DNA from: Holdemania massiliensis AP2
GTDB taxonomy: Bacteria > Bacillota_I > Bacilli_A > Erysipelotrichales > Erysipelotrichaceae
DNA length: 64,000 bases
NCBI RefSeq assembly: GCF_000327285.1
Contig: NZ_HE998567.1
Location: 399,588-463,587, forward strand
Direction: 5' to 3'
Under the pieces are notes generated by a model. It saw only the letters and a list, made by a program, of their open reading frames with translations, ran no database searches and was not told where the DNA came from. Below are positions 24,529 through 33,845 of the stretch, piece after piece (positions within the stretch are counted from its first letter, which is position 1; each line of letters starts with the position of its first letter). The translations under genes were made by a program, and so were the position numbers.

Positions 24529-26547
24529 ATGGCGCTGACGCTGAAACAATTAAAAATGACTCCGAAGCGAACGGAGTTGTTAGAAAAAATGGGCCTGACG
24601 GACAGCGATGCAATTTTAATGTGCGTCCCGCTGCGTTATCAGTGCCGTGAGGTCGTTCCTTACGAACAATGGCAGGTGAAAAGCGAAGTGATTCTGGAAG
24701 GGCAGATCGTCCGTCCGGCGCGGTCCATGCGGATCCGCGGCGGCAAAACCATGACGAAATTCCAGCTGGAAAATGAAGACGATTGTTTTGAAATTACAAT
24801 CTTTAACCGACCTTGGGCAAGCAATTTGTCCGTCGGCCAGCGGATCACGGTGATCGGCTATTATCAAGGCGCGGGCAAGATCACCGCGACAACCTATAAC
24901 AGCCAGCCGCTTCAGGAACAGTTGGGCGTCACGCCGGTTTATCCGCTGAAAGAGGGCATGACCCAGAAAATGATGCAGGAAATCATCAGAAAAACATTCC
25001 TTACCGCCCAATCTCATATTGAAGAATTAGTTCCGCCCTCGCTGCAGAAGCAATATCGCCTGCTGCCCAAGAAAACCGCGCTGCGCTGTCTGCATTTTCC
25101 CCGTTCCATGGAGGAAGTCTATCAGGCGACGCGGACGCTGAAATATGAGGAATTTCTGAAATTCCATCTCGTGCTGGAGATGATTCATCGCCAGCAGACG
25201 GAAACGGTAACGAAGAAGGCGAAGCAGTTTGATGCGGAACAGGTCTACGCGCTGGCGAATCATCTCGCCTTTGCGATGACGCCGGATCAGTTTAAGGCTG
25301 TGCGGGATATCTTGGCTGACATGGGCAGTGACAAAATCATGTACCGGCTGATTCAGGGCGATGTGGGATGCGGCAAAACGTTGGTGGCTTCCCTGGCTCT
25401 GTATGCCTGCGTGCTCAGTGGTCATCAGGGGGCGATCATGGCGCCGACCGAAATTCTCGCTCGTCAGCATGCCGTTTCCTTGAAAAAGCTGTTTGCCGGA
25501 CTGCCGATCAAAATCGACGTGCTCTGTTCGTCGCTGCCGGCGGCGAAAAAGAAAGAAGTGCTGCAGGCGATGAAGGACGGTACGCTGCATCTGGTTGCCG
25601 GAACGCATGCTTTATTTCAGAAGGAAGTTGAGTTTGCCAAGCTGGGATTGGTCGTTGCGGATGAACAGCACCGCTTCGGCGTGCAGCAGCGCAAGGCCTT
25701 AAAAGAAAAAGGCGAAAAGGTCGATTTCCTGTTGATGAGCGCGACGCCTATTCCGCGGACGCTGGCCGCGACTCTGTATGGGGATATGGACATTTCAACG
25801 ATCATGACAATGCCGCCGGGACGCAAGCCGATCCAGACGCAGCTGATCGAGAAAAATACGCTCAGTCCGATCATGCCGCAGCTGCTGGAGCAGTTAGCAC
25901 AGGGCGGTCAGATCTACATCGTGTGCAGCGCGATCGAAGAAAATGAAAATTTTGACGGTCGCAATGTTCTCGATATCTTTGAAAGCTTAAGCAAGGCATT
26001 TGCCGGCAAGGCTAAGCTCGGATTGATGCACGGACGGATGAGCAGTGAAGAAAAGGAACAGGCGATGCATGACTTTGAGGCCAACAAGACGCAGATTCTT
26101 GTTTCAACCACGGTCATCGAGGTCGGCGTCAACGTTGTCAACGCCTGCTGCATGGTGATTTACGACGCCCATCGGTTCGGACTTTCCCAGCTCCACCAGC
26201 TGCGCGGCCGGGTCGGACGGGGCAATCGGCAGGGCTATTGCTTTCTTCTGACTTCCAGCAAAGATCCGGAAAGTCTGGCGCGCTTGAAGATCATGGAACA
26301 GACGACGGATGGATTTGAGATTGCGATGAAGGATCTGGAGCAGCGTGGCCCGGGTGAACTTCTGGGAACTCGCCAAAGCGGTGTACCGGGGTTGATTTTG
26401 GGCGATTTAGTGGCGGATACGAAAATCATTCAAACCGCTCGGCAGGACGCGGCCAACATCTTAAACAACCCGGAGAATCCAGAGTATCAGCCGTTGTTAA
26501 CTAAAATCCGGAAAGAAAATGAATCCGCTATTTCTTATATGGATTAA
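24529..26547 (+). CDS. recG: ATP-dependent DNA helicase RecG
   Basis: This 672-residue superfamily 2 helicase remodels stalled replication forks. The N-terminal OB/wedge domain covers residues 1-200. Motif I is LIQGDVGCGKTLVASLAL, motif Ia is GAIMAPTEILARQH, motif II is VVADEQHRFGVQQR, motif III is LLMSATPIPRTLA, motif V is ILVSTTVIEVGVNV, and motif VI is QLHQLRGRVGRG. The DEQH box is usual for RecG (DEQH). Length is normal. rnc follows after 42 bases with its own TATAAT-like element in between. Placement after asp23-fakA within a few genes is a Firmicute pattern. Confidence 0.97.
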   Translation: MALTLKQLKMTPKRTELLEKMGLTDSDAILMCVPLRYQCREVVPYEQWQVKSEVILEGQIVRPARSMRIRGGKTMTKFQLENEDDCFEITIFNRPWASNLSVGQRITVIGYYQGAGKITATTYNSQPLQEQLGVTPVYPLKEGMTQKMMQEIIRKTFLTAQSHIEELVPPSLQKQYRLLPKKTALRCLHFPRSMEEVYQATRTLKYEEFLKFHLVLEMIHRQQTETVTKKAKQFDAEQVYALANHLAFAMTPDQFKAVRDILADMGSDKIMYRLIQGDVGCGKTLVASLALYACVLSGHQGAIMAPTEILARQHAVSLKKLFAGLPIKIDVLCSSLPAAKKKEVLQAMKDGTLHLVAGTHALFQKEVEFAKLGLVVADEQHRFGVQQRKALKEKGEKVDFLLMSATPIPRTLAATLYGDMDISTIMTMPPGRKPIQTQLIEKNTLSPIMPQLLEQLAQGGQIYIVCSAIEENENFDGRNVLDIFESLSKAFAGKAKLGLMHGRMSSEEKEQAMHDFEANKTQILVSTTVIEVGVNVVNACCMVIYDAHRFGLSQLHQLRGRVGRGNRQGYCFLLTSSKDPESLARLKIMEQTTDGFEIAMKDLEQRGPGELLGTRQSGVPGLILGDLVADTKIIQTARQDAANILNNPENPEYQPLLTKIRKENESAISYMD

Positions 26548-26589
26548 TCACGATATAATAAAACAAGAGAATCAGAAAGGAAGAAAAAA

Positions 26590-27270
26590 ATGAAAATATG
26601 CGAATGGCTTGAAGCACGAGGAATTCATTGCAAAGACAGCCGTCTGATCGAGCAGGCTTTTGTGCATTCCTCGTATGTCAATGAACATAAGCAGCTGAAA
26701 CACGATAACGAACGTCTGGAATTTATGGGCGACGCGGTGCTGCAGCTGTGGGTATCGGATAAATTATTCCGGCTCGATCCGCCGTTGGATGAAGGCCGCA
26801 TGACGACGTTTCGGGCGCAGTTGGTCTGTGAGGAAGCGCTGGCGATCTATGCTCGGCAGCTGCAGCTCAATTCGTTTTTAAAGCTGGGCGTGGGCGAAGA
26901 GAAAACCGGCGGCCGCGAGCGGGACTCCATCATCGCCGATATGTTTGAAGCGATGCTGGGCGCCTTGTATGAAGACGGCGGAATGGCGCCGATTGACAAC
27001 ATTCTGACGGAGGTGATCATGCCGCATTTGAGTCATCCGGAAGAACCGATTATCGTCGATTATAAAACCAAGCTGCAGGAATATGTTCAGTCGGATTCCC
27101 GCAAAACGGTAACCTATGAAGTTATTAATACAACCGGCCCGTCCAACAAGCCGGAGTTTGAAGTTCAGGTCAAGCTGGAAGGAATTATTCTGGGTACCGG
27201 CAAAGGCAACTCCAAAAAGAAGGCGGAGCAGAAAGCCGCTCAGAATGCTTTTGAAAAGATGGTGCTGTAA
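26590..27270 (+). CDS. rnc: Ribonuclease III
   Basis: This 226-residue double-stranded RNA endonuclease matures rRNA and trims structured mRNAs. The catalytic signature NERLEFMGDAVLQLWVSD is at about residues 39-56. The second acidic cluster is DMFEAMLGALYEDGG. Residues 158-226 form the dsRNA-binding domain (KTKLQEYVQSDSRKTVTYEV through GKGNSKKKAEQKAAQNAFEKM). It starts after GAAAGGAAG. galM begins two bases beyond its stop, an unusual but tight spacing that suggests cotranscription with galM-galK. Confidence 0.97.
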   Translation: MKICEWLEARGIHCKDSRLIEQAFVHSSYVNEHKQLKHDNERLEFMGDAVLQLWVSDKLFRLDPPLDEGRMTTFRAQLVCEEALAIYARQLQLNSFLKLGVGEEKTGGRERDSIIADMFEAMLGALYEDGGMAPIDNILTEVIMPHLSHPEEPIIVDYKTKLQEYVQSDSRKTVTYEVINTTGPSNKPEFEVQVKLEGIILGTGKGNSKKKAEQKAAQNAFEKMVL

Positions 27271-27272
27271 GG

Positions 27273-28292
27273 ATGAAACAGGGATATTTCGGAACACTGC
27301 AGGACGGCCGTTCGGCCCAATGGCTGGAAATTGAAAATGAAAAACTCAGAGTGCGCGTCAGTGATTATGGCGCAACTCTGGTTTCGCTGTGGCTGAAAGA
27401 CGCGCAGATTGACGCTGTTCTGGGATTTGATGAGGTCAGTGGCTATCAACAGTCGGTCAAATACATGGGCGCGATGATCGGCCGGGTGGCCAACCGCATT
27501 AAGGATGGTCAGTTTACGCTGAACGGTCAGGTTTATTCATTGTACCGCAACGATAAGGGCAATACGCTGCATGGCGGTCAGGAGGGCTTTGACGCAAAGC
27601 TGTGGACAGTCATCGAACAGCGCGAGGATACACTGACGCTGAGTTTGTGTTCACCGGCGGGGGAGGAAGGCTTTCCTGGAGAATTGACCGTGACGGTGAC
27701 CTATGCGTTAGCCGGCTGTCGGCTGTCGATCACAACGCGGGCCGAAAGTACGGCAGATACGCCGGTCTCACTGACCAATCACGCCTATTTCACCCTCAGC
27801 GGTTCAACACTGTCGCTCAAAAACCATTGGATTCAGGTCGATGCCGATGAAATCGGACTGCTGGATCCCAACGGCTGTACGCGTCCGGAAACGATGGAGG
27901 TCGAAGGCACGGTCTTTGATCTGCGTGAACCCCAATGCATTATCGAGGTGCTGAAGCAGCATCACAGTCAGCTGGAAATTGCCGGGGGACTCGATCATAA
28001 CTATGTCCTCAACGGGATCGGATTCCGGCCCGTTGCCAGTTTGCACAAAGGCGCGCTGACGATGCGGGTGCTGACGGATATGCCGGATATGCATGTCTAC
28101 ACGGCGAACTTCTTAAACAGTGACTGCGGCCGCGGTGGGGCACAGTATACGCCGCATTGCGCGGTTTGCTTTGAAACTCAGTATTATCCTAACAGCGTCA
28201 ATGACCCATCCAAGATTTCCTGCATTCTGCATCCAGGTGAAACGATGGAGCATTGCACAGCGTTTGAATTTGATCAGGAGGAACAGGCATGA
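27273..28292 (+). CDS. galM: Aldose 1-epimerase
   Basis: This 339-residue mutarotase interconverts alpha and beta forms of galactose or glucose. GAMIGRVANRIKDGQFTLNG has the conserved arginine, NTLHGGQEGFDAKLW carries the HGG motif, and LTNHAYFTLSG holds the catalytic histidine. GGLDHNYVLN and CFETQYYPNSVNDP contain the conserved aspartate/glutamate region. It overlaps the kinase gene downstream by four bases (ATGA), so the two are translated together in a galactose-type pathway. The start lies two bases after rnc. Confidence 0.95.
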   Translation: MKQGYFGTLQDGRSAQWLEIENEKLRVRVSDYGATLVSLWLKDAQIDAVLGFDEVSGYQQSVKYMGAMIGRVANRIKDGQFTLNGQVYSLYRNDKGNTLHGGQEGFDAKLWTVIEQREDTLTLSLCSPAGEEGFPGELTVTVTYALAGCRLSITTRAESTADTPVSLTNHAYFTLSGSTLSLKNHWIQVDADEIGLLDPNGCTRPETMEVEGTVFDLREPQCIIEVLKQHHSQLEIAGGLDHNYVLNGIGFRPVASLHKGALTMRVLTDMPDMHVYTANFLNSDCGRGGAQYTPHCAVCFETQYYPNSVNDPSKISCILHPGETMEHCTAFEFDQEEQA

Positions 28293-29557
28293 ACAAGACA
28301 GAACTTAAAGCTTTGCTGAATCAGAACCGTTCGCGGCTTGGCAGTCTGTATGGCCAGACTCAGATCGAGCGGCAGATTGACCGGTACTCCCAGCTTATTG
28401 ATGCCTATGAGGCAGCGTTCAACGATCAGGACTGCGCGCTGTTTTCTGCCCCGGGACGCACGGAGGTCGGCGGCAATCATACCGATCATCAGCACGGCCG
28501 GGTTTTGGCCGCCAGCGTCAATATGGATGCCGCTGCCGCCGCAGGCAGACGGGAAGGGGAAGTTGTTTTTCATTCGGAAGGCTTTGCGATCAAACCGGTT
28601 TCGTTGGATGATCTTTTTGTCCATCCAGAAGAAAAGAATACATCGGAAGCCCTGATCCGCGGTGTGTTGGCTGGATTCGTCCAGCGCGGTTATAAAATCG
28701 GCGGTTTCCAGGCGGTGTCCAACAGCACTGTGCTGAAAGGCTCAGGCATTTCTTCATCCGCGGCCTTTGAAGTGCTGATCGGAACGATTTTGTCACATTT
28801 ATATAATGACGGTCAGGTTTCCGCCCAGGAGATTGCCAAGATCGGTCAGTATGCGGAGAACGTTTATTTCGGCAAGCCAAGCGGTCTGCTCGATCAGATG
28901 GCGTGTTCGGTCGGCAATTTCGTGACGATCGATTTCAAGGATCCGCAGAACGTTCTTGTCGAGCAGGTTGATTTTGATTTTAACCACAGTCAGATCGCGC
29001 TGTGTCTGGTCGATACGCGGCAGGATCATGCGGATCTGTCTGATGAATATGGCCTAATGCCGGCGGAAATGCGGCAGGTGGCGGCGTATTTTGGCTGCGA
29101 GGTGCTGCGGCAGGTGGATCCGGCCGATTTTTACCAGCATATTCAGGCGGTACGCGCACAGGTTCAAAATGATCGGGCCCTACTCAGGGCAATTCATTTC
29201 TTTGAGGAAGACGCGCGGGTTCCGTTGCAGGTACAGGCTTTGAAGGATCAGGATCTCAGCCGATTCTTTGAACTGGTTATCGAATCTGGTCATTCCAGCT
29301 TCATGTATCTGCAGAATGTAACCAGTCCAAGCGATATCCGTCATCAATCTCTGGCACTGGCGCTGGCCTTATCGGAAAAGGTGCTGAAAGGCCGCGGGGC
29401 ATGGCGGGTTCATGGCGGCGGCTTGGCAGGAACGATTCAGGCGTTTGTGCCGCTGGATCTTTTGGACGCCTATCAGCAGGTGATGGACGATTGCTTCGGT
29501 GCCGGCAGCTGTCATGTTTTATCTATCCGTCCGGAAGGCGGAGTCCGATTGCTTTAG
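28289..29557 (+). CDS. galK: Galactokinase-family GHMP kinase with an atypical signature
   Basis: This 422-residue GHMP kinase is most like galactokinase. The N-terminal signature is PGRTEVGGNHTDHQHG (55-70). Canonical galactokinases have PGRVNLIGEHTDYNDG, so the sugar-contacting glutamate is replaced by N63, while H64 and D66 are kept. The ATP loop is LKGSGISSSAAFEVLIG, and the third GHMP motif is WRVHGGGLAGTIQAFV near the C-terminus. A family of such variant galactokinases occurs in gut Firmicutes, as far as I recall. Overlap with galM supports a galactose role, but no galT or galE is nearby. Substrate assignment is therefore moderate. Confidence 0.8.
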   Translation: MNKTELKALLNQNRSRLGSLYGQTQIERQIDRYSQLIDAYEAAFNDQDCALFSAPGRTEVGGNHTDHQHGRVLAASVNMDAAAAAGRREGEVVFHSEGFAIKPVSLDDLFVHPEEKNTSEALIRGVLAGFVQRGYKIGGFQAVSNSTVLKGSGISSSAAFEVLIGTILSHLYNDGQVSAQEIAKIGQYAENVYFGKPSGLLDQMACSVGNFVTIDFKDPQNVLVEQVDFDFNHSQIALCLVDTRQDHADLSDEYGLMPAEMRQVAAYFGCEVLRQVDPADFYQHIQAVRAQVQNDRALLRAIHFFEEDARVPLQVQALKDQDLSRFFELVIESGHSSFMYLQNVTSPSDIRHQSLALALALSEKVLKGRGAWRVHGGGLAGTIQAFVPLDLLDAYQQVMDDCFGAGSCHVLSIRPEGGVRLL

Positions 29558-29585
29558 AAAGAACCGTTTGGTTCTTTTTCTTTTG
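29558..29585 (+). terminator. Terminator after galK
   Basis: AAAGAACC and GGTTCTTT flank a GTTT loop, followed by TTCTTTTG. Confidence 0.8.
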
Positions 29586-29659
29586 TCAAGATAAATGAAT
29601 TCCAAGTCAGACAATTTCGTTAAAATGATAATTGTGAATAATGAAATTAATTGAACTTG

Positions 29660-29688
29660 TTGAATTCAGGGATACTTCGCTATATACT
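29660..29688 (+). promoter_or_regulatory. nfnAB promoter
   Basis: TTGAAT (29660-29665) and TATACT (29683-29688) are 17 bases apart. The first gene starts 38 bases after the -10 box. Confidence 0.65.
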
Positions 29689-29725
29689 TAAATTATGAAA
29701 GGGATTGCAGAAAGGATGAGAGAAT

Positions 29726-30544
29726 ATGGTTGATATTTTAGAAGCTCGTGTCCTGAACCCACAGATTACGCTGCTGAAATTAAAAGTAGAACGGATCGCT
29801 AAAAAGGTTCAGCCAGGACAGTTTGTGATTCTTCATCAGGACGAAAAAGCAGAAAGGATCCCGTTAACGATTGCCGATTCCGATCCGGAAGCGGGCACGA
29901 TCACGGTCATCGTGCAGGCTGCCGGGGAATCAACGAAGCGTTTATGTGCGCTAAAGACGGGAGATCAGATCCGTGATGTGGTCGGTCCGTTAGGTCAGGC
30001 GACAGATTTTGAAGGAGCGCAGAATATCTGCGTCATCGGTGGCGGTGTCGGCTGTGCGATTGCTTACCCCAGTGCGAAAGCTTGTCATCAGCGGGGTGCG
30101 CATGTTGATCTGATCGCTGGCTTTAAGGATGAATCGCTGGTGATTCTGAAAGAGGAAATGGCGGCGATTGCCGATGAATTCACGCTGATCAGCGACGACG
30201 GCAGCACTGGAAAGCAAGGTTTTGTTACCGACGCGTTAAAAGAAAAATTAGATCAGGGAAAGAAATATGATCTGGTGATTGCGATTGGCCCGATCATCAT
30301 GATGAAGATGGTCTGCAAGGTGACCGAAGCCGCCGGCATTAAAACATTGGTCAGTCTGAATCCGATCATGATTGATGGAACCGGAATGTGCGGAGGATGC
30401 CGGGTCACGGTGGGCGGCAAAGTAAAATTTGCCTGTGTTGACGGTCCGGATTTTGATGGTCATCAGGTTGATTTCGACGAGCTGATGCAGCGCAATCGAA
30501 CCTATATGGAAGATCACCGCTGTCACCTTGAGGAGGTGAAATAA
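29726..30544 (+). CDS. nfnA: NfnA-type ferredoxin:NADP oxidoreductase small subunit
   Basis: This 272-residue FAD/NAD-binding subunit belongs to the sulfide dehydrogenase/NfnA family. The N-terminal half is a ferredoxin-reductase FAD domain (KKVQPGQFVILHQDEKAERIPLTIAD). CVIGGGVGCAIAYP is the nucleotide fold. The C-terminal GTGMCGGCRVTVGGKVKFACVDGP supplies cysteines for a 2Fe-2S cluster. With the large subunit encoded one base downstream it forms NADH-dependent reduced ferredoxin:NADP oxidoreductase, a flavin-based bifurcating enzyme making NADPH in anaerobes. The start follows GAAAGGATG with a long spacer to the ATG at 29726. Confidence 0.9.
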   Translation: MVDILEARVLNPQITLLKLKVERIAKKVQPGQFVILHQDEKAERIPLTIADSDPEAGTITVIVQAAGESTKRLCALKTGDQIRDVVGPLGQATDFEGAQNICVIGGGVGCAIAYPSAKACHQRGAHVDLIAGFKDESLVILKEEMAAIADEFTLISDDGSTGKQGFVTDALKEKLDQGKKYDLVIAIGPIIMMKMVCKVTEAAGIKTLVSLNPIMIDGTGMCGGCRVTVGGKVKFACVDGPDFDGHQVDFDELMQRNRTYMEDHRCHLEEVK

Positions 30545-30545
30545 G

Positions 30546-31922
30546 ATGCCGAATATGCAGAATGAAAAAACACCGATGCCGCTGCAGGAGGGCTTGGTGC
30601 GGATTACAAATTTTGATGAAGTTGCGCTAGGATATACCGAGGAACAGATGATGAATGAAGCAGAGCGTTGTCTGCATTGCGTCAATCATCCATGTACCGC
30701 GGGCTGCCCGGTTTCGGTCATGATTCCCGATTTTATCAAAGCTTTAAAGACAGGGAATATTGATGAAGCTTACGGTGTGATTACCAAGACTAATAGCTTC
30801 CCGTCGATCTGCGGCCGTGTCTGCCCGCAGGAAAACCAATGTGAAAAGAACTGCGTTCGGGCTATCCGCGGAGAAGCGGTGGCGATTGGCCGGCTGGAAC
30901 GATATGTCGCAGATCATCATACCCCAAGCGTACCGGAAAAGCCGCAGGCCAATGGAATAAAAGTGGCGGTTGTCGGTTCCGGTCCGGCGGGTTTGGCATG
31001 CGCCGCGGATCTGGCCAAGGAAGGCTTTGCGGTTACGATTTATGAAGCGCTGCATGAAGCCGGCGGCGTTCTGCGTTATGGGATTCCGGAATTCCGTCTG
31101 CCGAAGCGGATCGTTGACGAACAGCTCGACCAGCTCAAGCAGTTGGGCGTGACGATTGAAACCAATGTGATCGTCGGCAAGACCTTGACGATGCAGGAGT
31201 TAGAAGAGGATGGTTTCCAGGCCGTCTTCATCGGCAGCGGCGCGGGTCTGCCAAAGTTCATGGGGATTCCGGGCGAAACTGCCGCTGGGGTATTCAGTGC
31301 CAACGAAGTGCTGACGCGCGTCAATTTGATGAAGGCCTATCGTGAGGATCATCTGACGCCGTATTATCAAAGCAATCATACGATTGTCGTCGGTGGCGGT
31401 AATGTCGCAATGGATGCGGCTCGCTGCGCCCGTCGTTTAGGCAAGAAGGTAACCGTGGTTTATCGTCGGTCACTGGCGGAAATGCCGGCCCGGAAAGAAG
31501 AAGTCGAACATGCGATGGATGAAGACATCACCTTCATGACACTGCATAATCCAGTTGAAATTTACAAGGATGAAAAAGGCTTTGTGAAAGGCGTGAAGCT
31601 GGAAAAGATGGAACTGGGCGAGCCGGATGAACGCGGACGCCGCTCACCGGTGCCGACCGGGGAAATGATGGATTTAGTCTGCGACTGCGTGATCATGGCG
31701 TTAGGAACCTCCAGCAATCCGCTGCTGGTTCGCAGTGAACCGCGCTTGCAGACAAATCCGCGGGGCTGTCTGATCGTGGATGAACAACAGGAAACGACGA
31801 TGAAAAACGTCTATGCCGGCGGTGATGCGGTCAGCGGCGCGGCAACGGTTATTCTGGCGCTGGGTGCTGGCAAGCGGGCAGCCGCTTCGATCATCAAAGC
31901 CCTGACCCCAAACAAAGCATAA
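30546..31922 (+). CDS. nfnB: NfnB-type large subunit (NADPH-dependent glutamate synthase-like)
   Basis: This 458-residue partner of NfnA is often annotated as gltA, the glutamate synthase small chain. The N-terminal 4Fe-4S domain has CLHCVNHPCTAGCPV and CGRVCPQENQCEKNC. VAVVGSGPAGLACAADLA is the FAD fold, and TIVVGGGNVAMDAARCARRLG is the NADP fold. VYAGGDAVSGAATVILALGAGKRAA is the C-terminal FAD motif. Because its neighbour is the NfnA-type subunit and no glutamate synthase large chain is present, an Nfn bifurcating complex is the better call. The two genes are one unit ending in a hairpin. Confidence 0.9.
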   Translation: MPNMQNEKTPMPLQEGLVRITNFDEVALGYTEEQMMNEAERCLHCVNHPCTAGCPVSVMIPDFIKALKTGNIDEAYGVITKTNSFPSICGRVCPQENQCEKNCVRAIRGEAVAIGRLERYVADHHTPSVPEKPQANGIKVAVVGSGPAGLACAADLAKEGFAVTIYEALHEAGGVLRYGIPEFRLPKRIVDEQLDQLKQLGVTIETNVIVGKTLTMQELEEDGFQAVFIGSGAGLPKFMGIPGETAAGVFSANEVLTRVNLMKAYREDHLTPYYQSNHTIVVGGGNVAMDAARCARRLGKKVTVVYRRSLAEMPARKEEVEHAMDEDITFMTLHNPVEIYKDEKGFVKGVKLEKMELGEPDERGRRSPVPTGEMMDLVCDCVIMALGTSSNPLLVRSEPRLQTNPRGCLIVDEQQETTMKNVYAGGDAVSGAATVILALGAGKRAAASIIKALTPNKA

Positions 31923-31932
31923 ATAAATGATC

Positions 31933-31966
31933 TTGCTGCGTTGGATTATCCAAACGCAGCTTTTCT
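31933..31966 (+). terminator. Terminator after nfnB
   Basis: GCTGCGTTGG pairs with CCAAACGCAGC (one bulged base), with TTTTCTT after it. Confidence 0.8.
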
Positions 31967-31999
31967 TGTTGCAGGATAAAGGAAAATGGAGAAGAATTC

Positions 32000-32650
32000 A
32001 TGCAGAACATCAAAGCAGTTCTATTTGATTTTGATTACACACTTGGGGATTCGAGCTCAGGAATTGTCATCAGCGTCAATTACGCCTTAAATAAGTTGGC
32101 TTACCCTCCTGCAGAACCGCAAGTGGTTTGTTCTACTATCGGTTTATCTCTGCCGGAGACTTTTCTGTGCCTAACAGGCTGTCATGACCCCTTGAAAACC
32201 GCAGCATTTGCCCAATTTTTTAAAGAAAAGGCAGATGAGGTGATGGTCGCGCATACAAATCTTTATCCAGGGGTACAGAATTTACTTGTTTCATTACGAT
32301 CACGACAGATTTGTATCGGGATTGTCTCAACAAAATATCATTATCGAATCAATCAAATTTTAAGTCATAATCAGATTTCCAAGCTCTTTGATGGAATCGT
32401 AGGTGCTGAGGATGTTGTCAATCCCAAGCCAGATCCGCAAGGTGTGCTGAAGATGATGGAACAGTTCGCAAGTACACCGTCAAAAACACTGTATGTTGGC
32501 GATAGCCTAGTGGATGCGCTAACGGCCCAGAATGCTCAGACTTTGTTTGCAGCGGTATTATCAGGCGCGACTTCCGCCGAAGCATTTCAAGTTTTTCATC
32601 CCCTCGCTGTAATGTCGAATTTATCTGAAATTTTAACATTGCTGGATTAA
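32000..32650 (+). CDS. HAD-superfamily hydrolase, phosphoglycolate phosphatase-like
   Basis: This 216-residue subfamily IA HAD phosphatase has FDFDYTLGDSS (nucleophile D10), GIVSTKYHYR (motif II), NPKPDPQGVLKMM (motif III lysine) and LYVGDSLVDALTAQ (motif IV). The cap helices span residues 18-85. Its closest named relatives act on phosphoglycolate or pyrophosphate, but the substrate is unknown. The gene lies after the nfn terminator with a modest GGAGAAG site. Its codon use is slightly more AT-rich than its neighbours. Confidence 0.85.
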   Translation: MQNIKAVLFDFDYTLGDSSSGIVISVNYALNKLAYPPAEPQVVCSTIGLSLPETFLCLTGCHDPLKTAAFAQFFKEKADEVMVAHTNLYPGVQNLLVSLRSRQICIGIVSTKYHYRINQILSHNQISKLFDGIVGAEDVVNPKPDPQGVLKMMEQFASTPSKTLYVGDSLVDALTAQNAQTLFAAVLSGATSAEAFQVFHPLAVMSNLSEILTLLD

Positions 32651-32702
32651 AGAAAAGTGCAAAAATCCAGAACTTGAGCGCGGAATCGAAGCTTTGAGAT
32701 GA

Positions 32703-32748
32703 TCAAAGAAAAAGGCCGCTGACATTCTTTGATCAGAACGCAGCAGCC
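32703..32748 (-). terminator. Terminator of the minus-strand metallophosphoesterase gene
   Basis: On the minus strand GGCTGCTG pairs with CAGCGGCC (one G-T pair) and is followed by TTTTTCTTT. Overlapping it is an 11-base perfect inverted repeat, TGATCAAAGAA (32700-32710) and TTCTTTGATCA (32725-32735), that would compete with this stem. Confidence 0.55.
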
Positions 32749-32774
32749 AATTTTGAATAAAATAAGAGTTCGCT

Positions 32775-33845
32775 TCATTCACTCTGCGGTTTGAAATGCA
32801 GTGTGACCCGCAGCACTTCACTGTCTGTTCCCAAGCGAAACGGCAGGCCCCATGTACCGGTTCCGCTGGTGACGAAAGCCTGCGGTGAAGTATCACAATG
32901 ACCAACAACACAGGGATAGGCTATTCTGACAGCTAGGGAAAACGGGACAACCTGCCCAGCATGCGTATGGCCTGACAATTGCAGTAGCACAGCCGGGTTT
33001 TTCTCTTTCAGCTTCGGCTGATGATCTAAAACAATCCAGTCCTCTTTTGAATTGCCAATCAGTTCATCAAGAGATTGACGCGGCTGAGATCGATCCTGCC
33101 GCAGCAGCAGCTTGAGATGCTCGCCGAGGCTTATGCTCTGATCGCGCAGCAGCTGAATGCGGCTGGCTTGGAGCTGCTGGAAATAAGCTTCATGAAAACG
33201 CTGATGGTATTCATGATTACCGGCAATCATATAAATTGTTTTTAGTTGGGACTGGTTGATTTTGTCAATGAACTGCTGCAGCTGGGAGGGTGTTGTGTAT
33301 TCATCAAATAAATCCCCTAATATCAGCACGGGCTGATCCGGCGTTTCCTCTAAGATCCGGATCAGTGAATCAATCTGCTTTCCTTGAATCGCGGTGCCTA
33401 AATGCAGATCAGAGATCACTGTGAAATGCAGATCATCATGGTTAAACTGTGAGGTTAATGTCAGCTGTGTTTCATGGACGACAAGGGTACGGGCCTGCTG
33501 CCAGCCGATCAGTCCCACGCCCGCGCTTAAAAGGGCGCTGCAGAGCAGCCAGCCGAGTACCCAGACAGTTTTTCCGCTGCACCAGCGCTGGACTAATACC
33601 AGAATCAATGTGGAGATCACAAGCATAATCAGGCAGGCCAGCGCCAGTATTTGAACCAACTCCGTTGAGCCTAAGGGCAGCGGCATAAATCGGGCGATAA
33701 GGACAAAAAAGGCCAAACAATCGAAAATCTGAATCTGTCTGCGGATCTTTTCTGAAACTCGGCAGCGCTGCAGCACCCGCTGCTGCAGCACCAAGCCCGC
33801 CAGAATTCCGATTAAAACCAAGATTAAAATGAATTTGAGCAGCAT
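32775..33845 (-). CDS. Membrane-anchored metallophosphoesterase
   Basis: This 356-residue protein has N-terminal membrane segments (residues 3-20, about 40-60, 64-88 and 94-112) and a calcineurin-like phosphoesterase domain from about residue 140. Metal motifs are FTVISDLHLG, LILGDLFDEY, MIAGNHEYH and LSGHTHAGQVVPF. The catalytic domain probably lies outside the membrane. Proteins of the YaeI/YkuE type hydrolyse lipid A precursors or wall-related phosphodiesters in some bacteria; the substrate here is unknown. A second, shorter paralogue is at 39996. It is transcribed divergently from threonine aldolase. Confidence 0.88.
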   Translation of the reverse strand: MLLKFILILVLIGILAGLVLQQRVLQRCRVSEKIRRQIQIFDCLAFFVLIARFMPLPLGSTELVQILALACLIMLVISTLILVLVQRWCSGKTVWVLGWLLCSALLSAGVGLIGWQQARTLVVHETQLTLTSQFNHDDLHFTVISDLHLGTAIQGKQIDSLIRILEETPDQPVLILGDLFDEYTTPSQLQQFIDKINQSQLKTIYMIAGNHEYHQRFHEAYFQQLQASRIQLLRDQSISLGEHLKLLLRQDRSQPRQSLDELIGNSKEDWIVLDHQPKLKEKNPAVLLQLSGHTHAGQVVPFSLAVRIAYPCVVGHCDTSPQAFVTSGTGTWGLPFRLGTDSEVLRVTLHFKPQSE

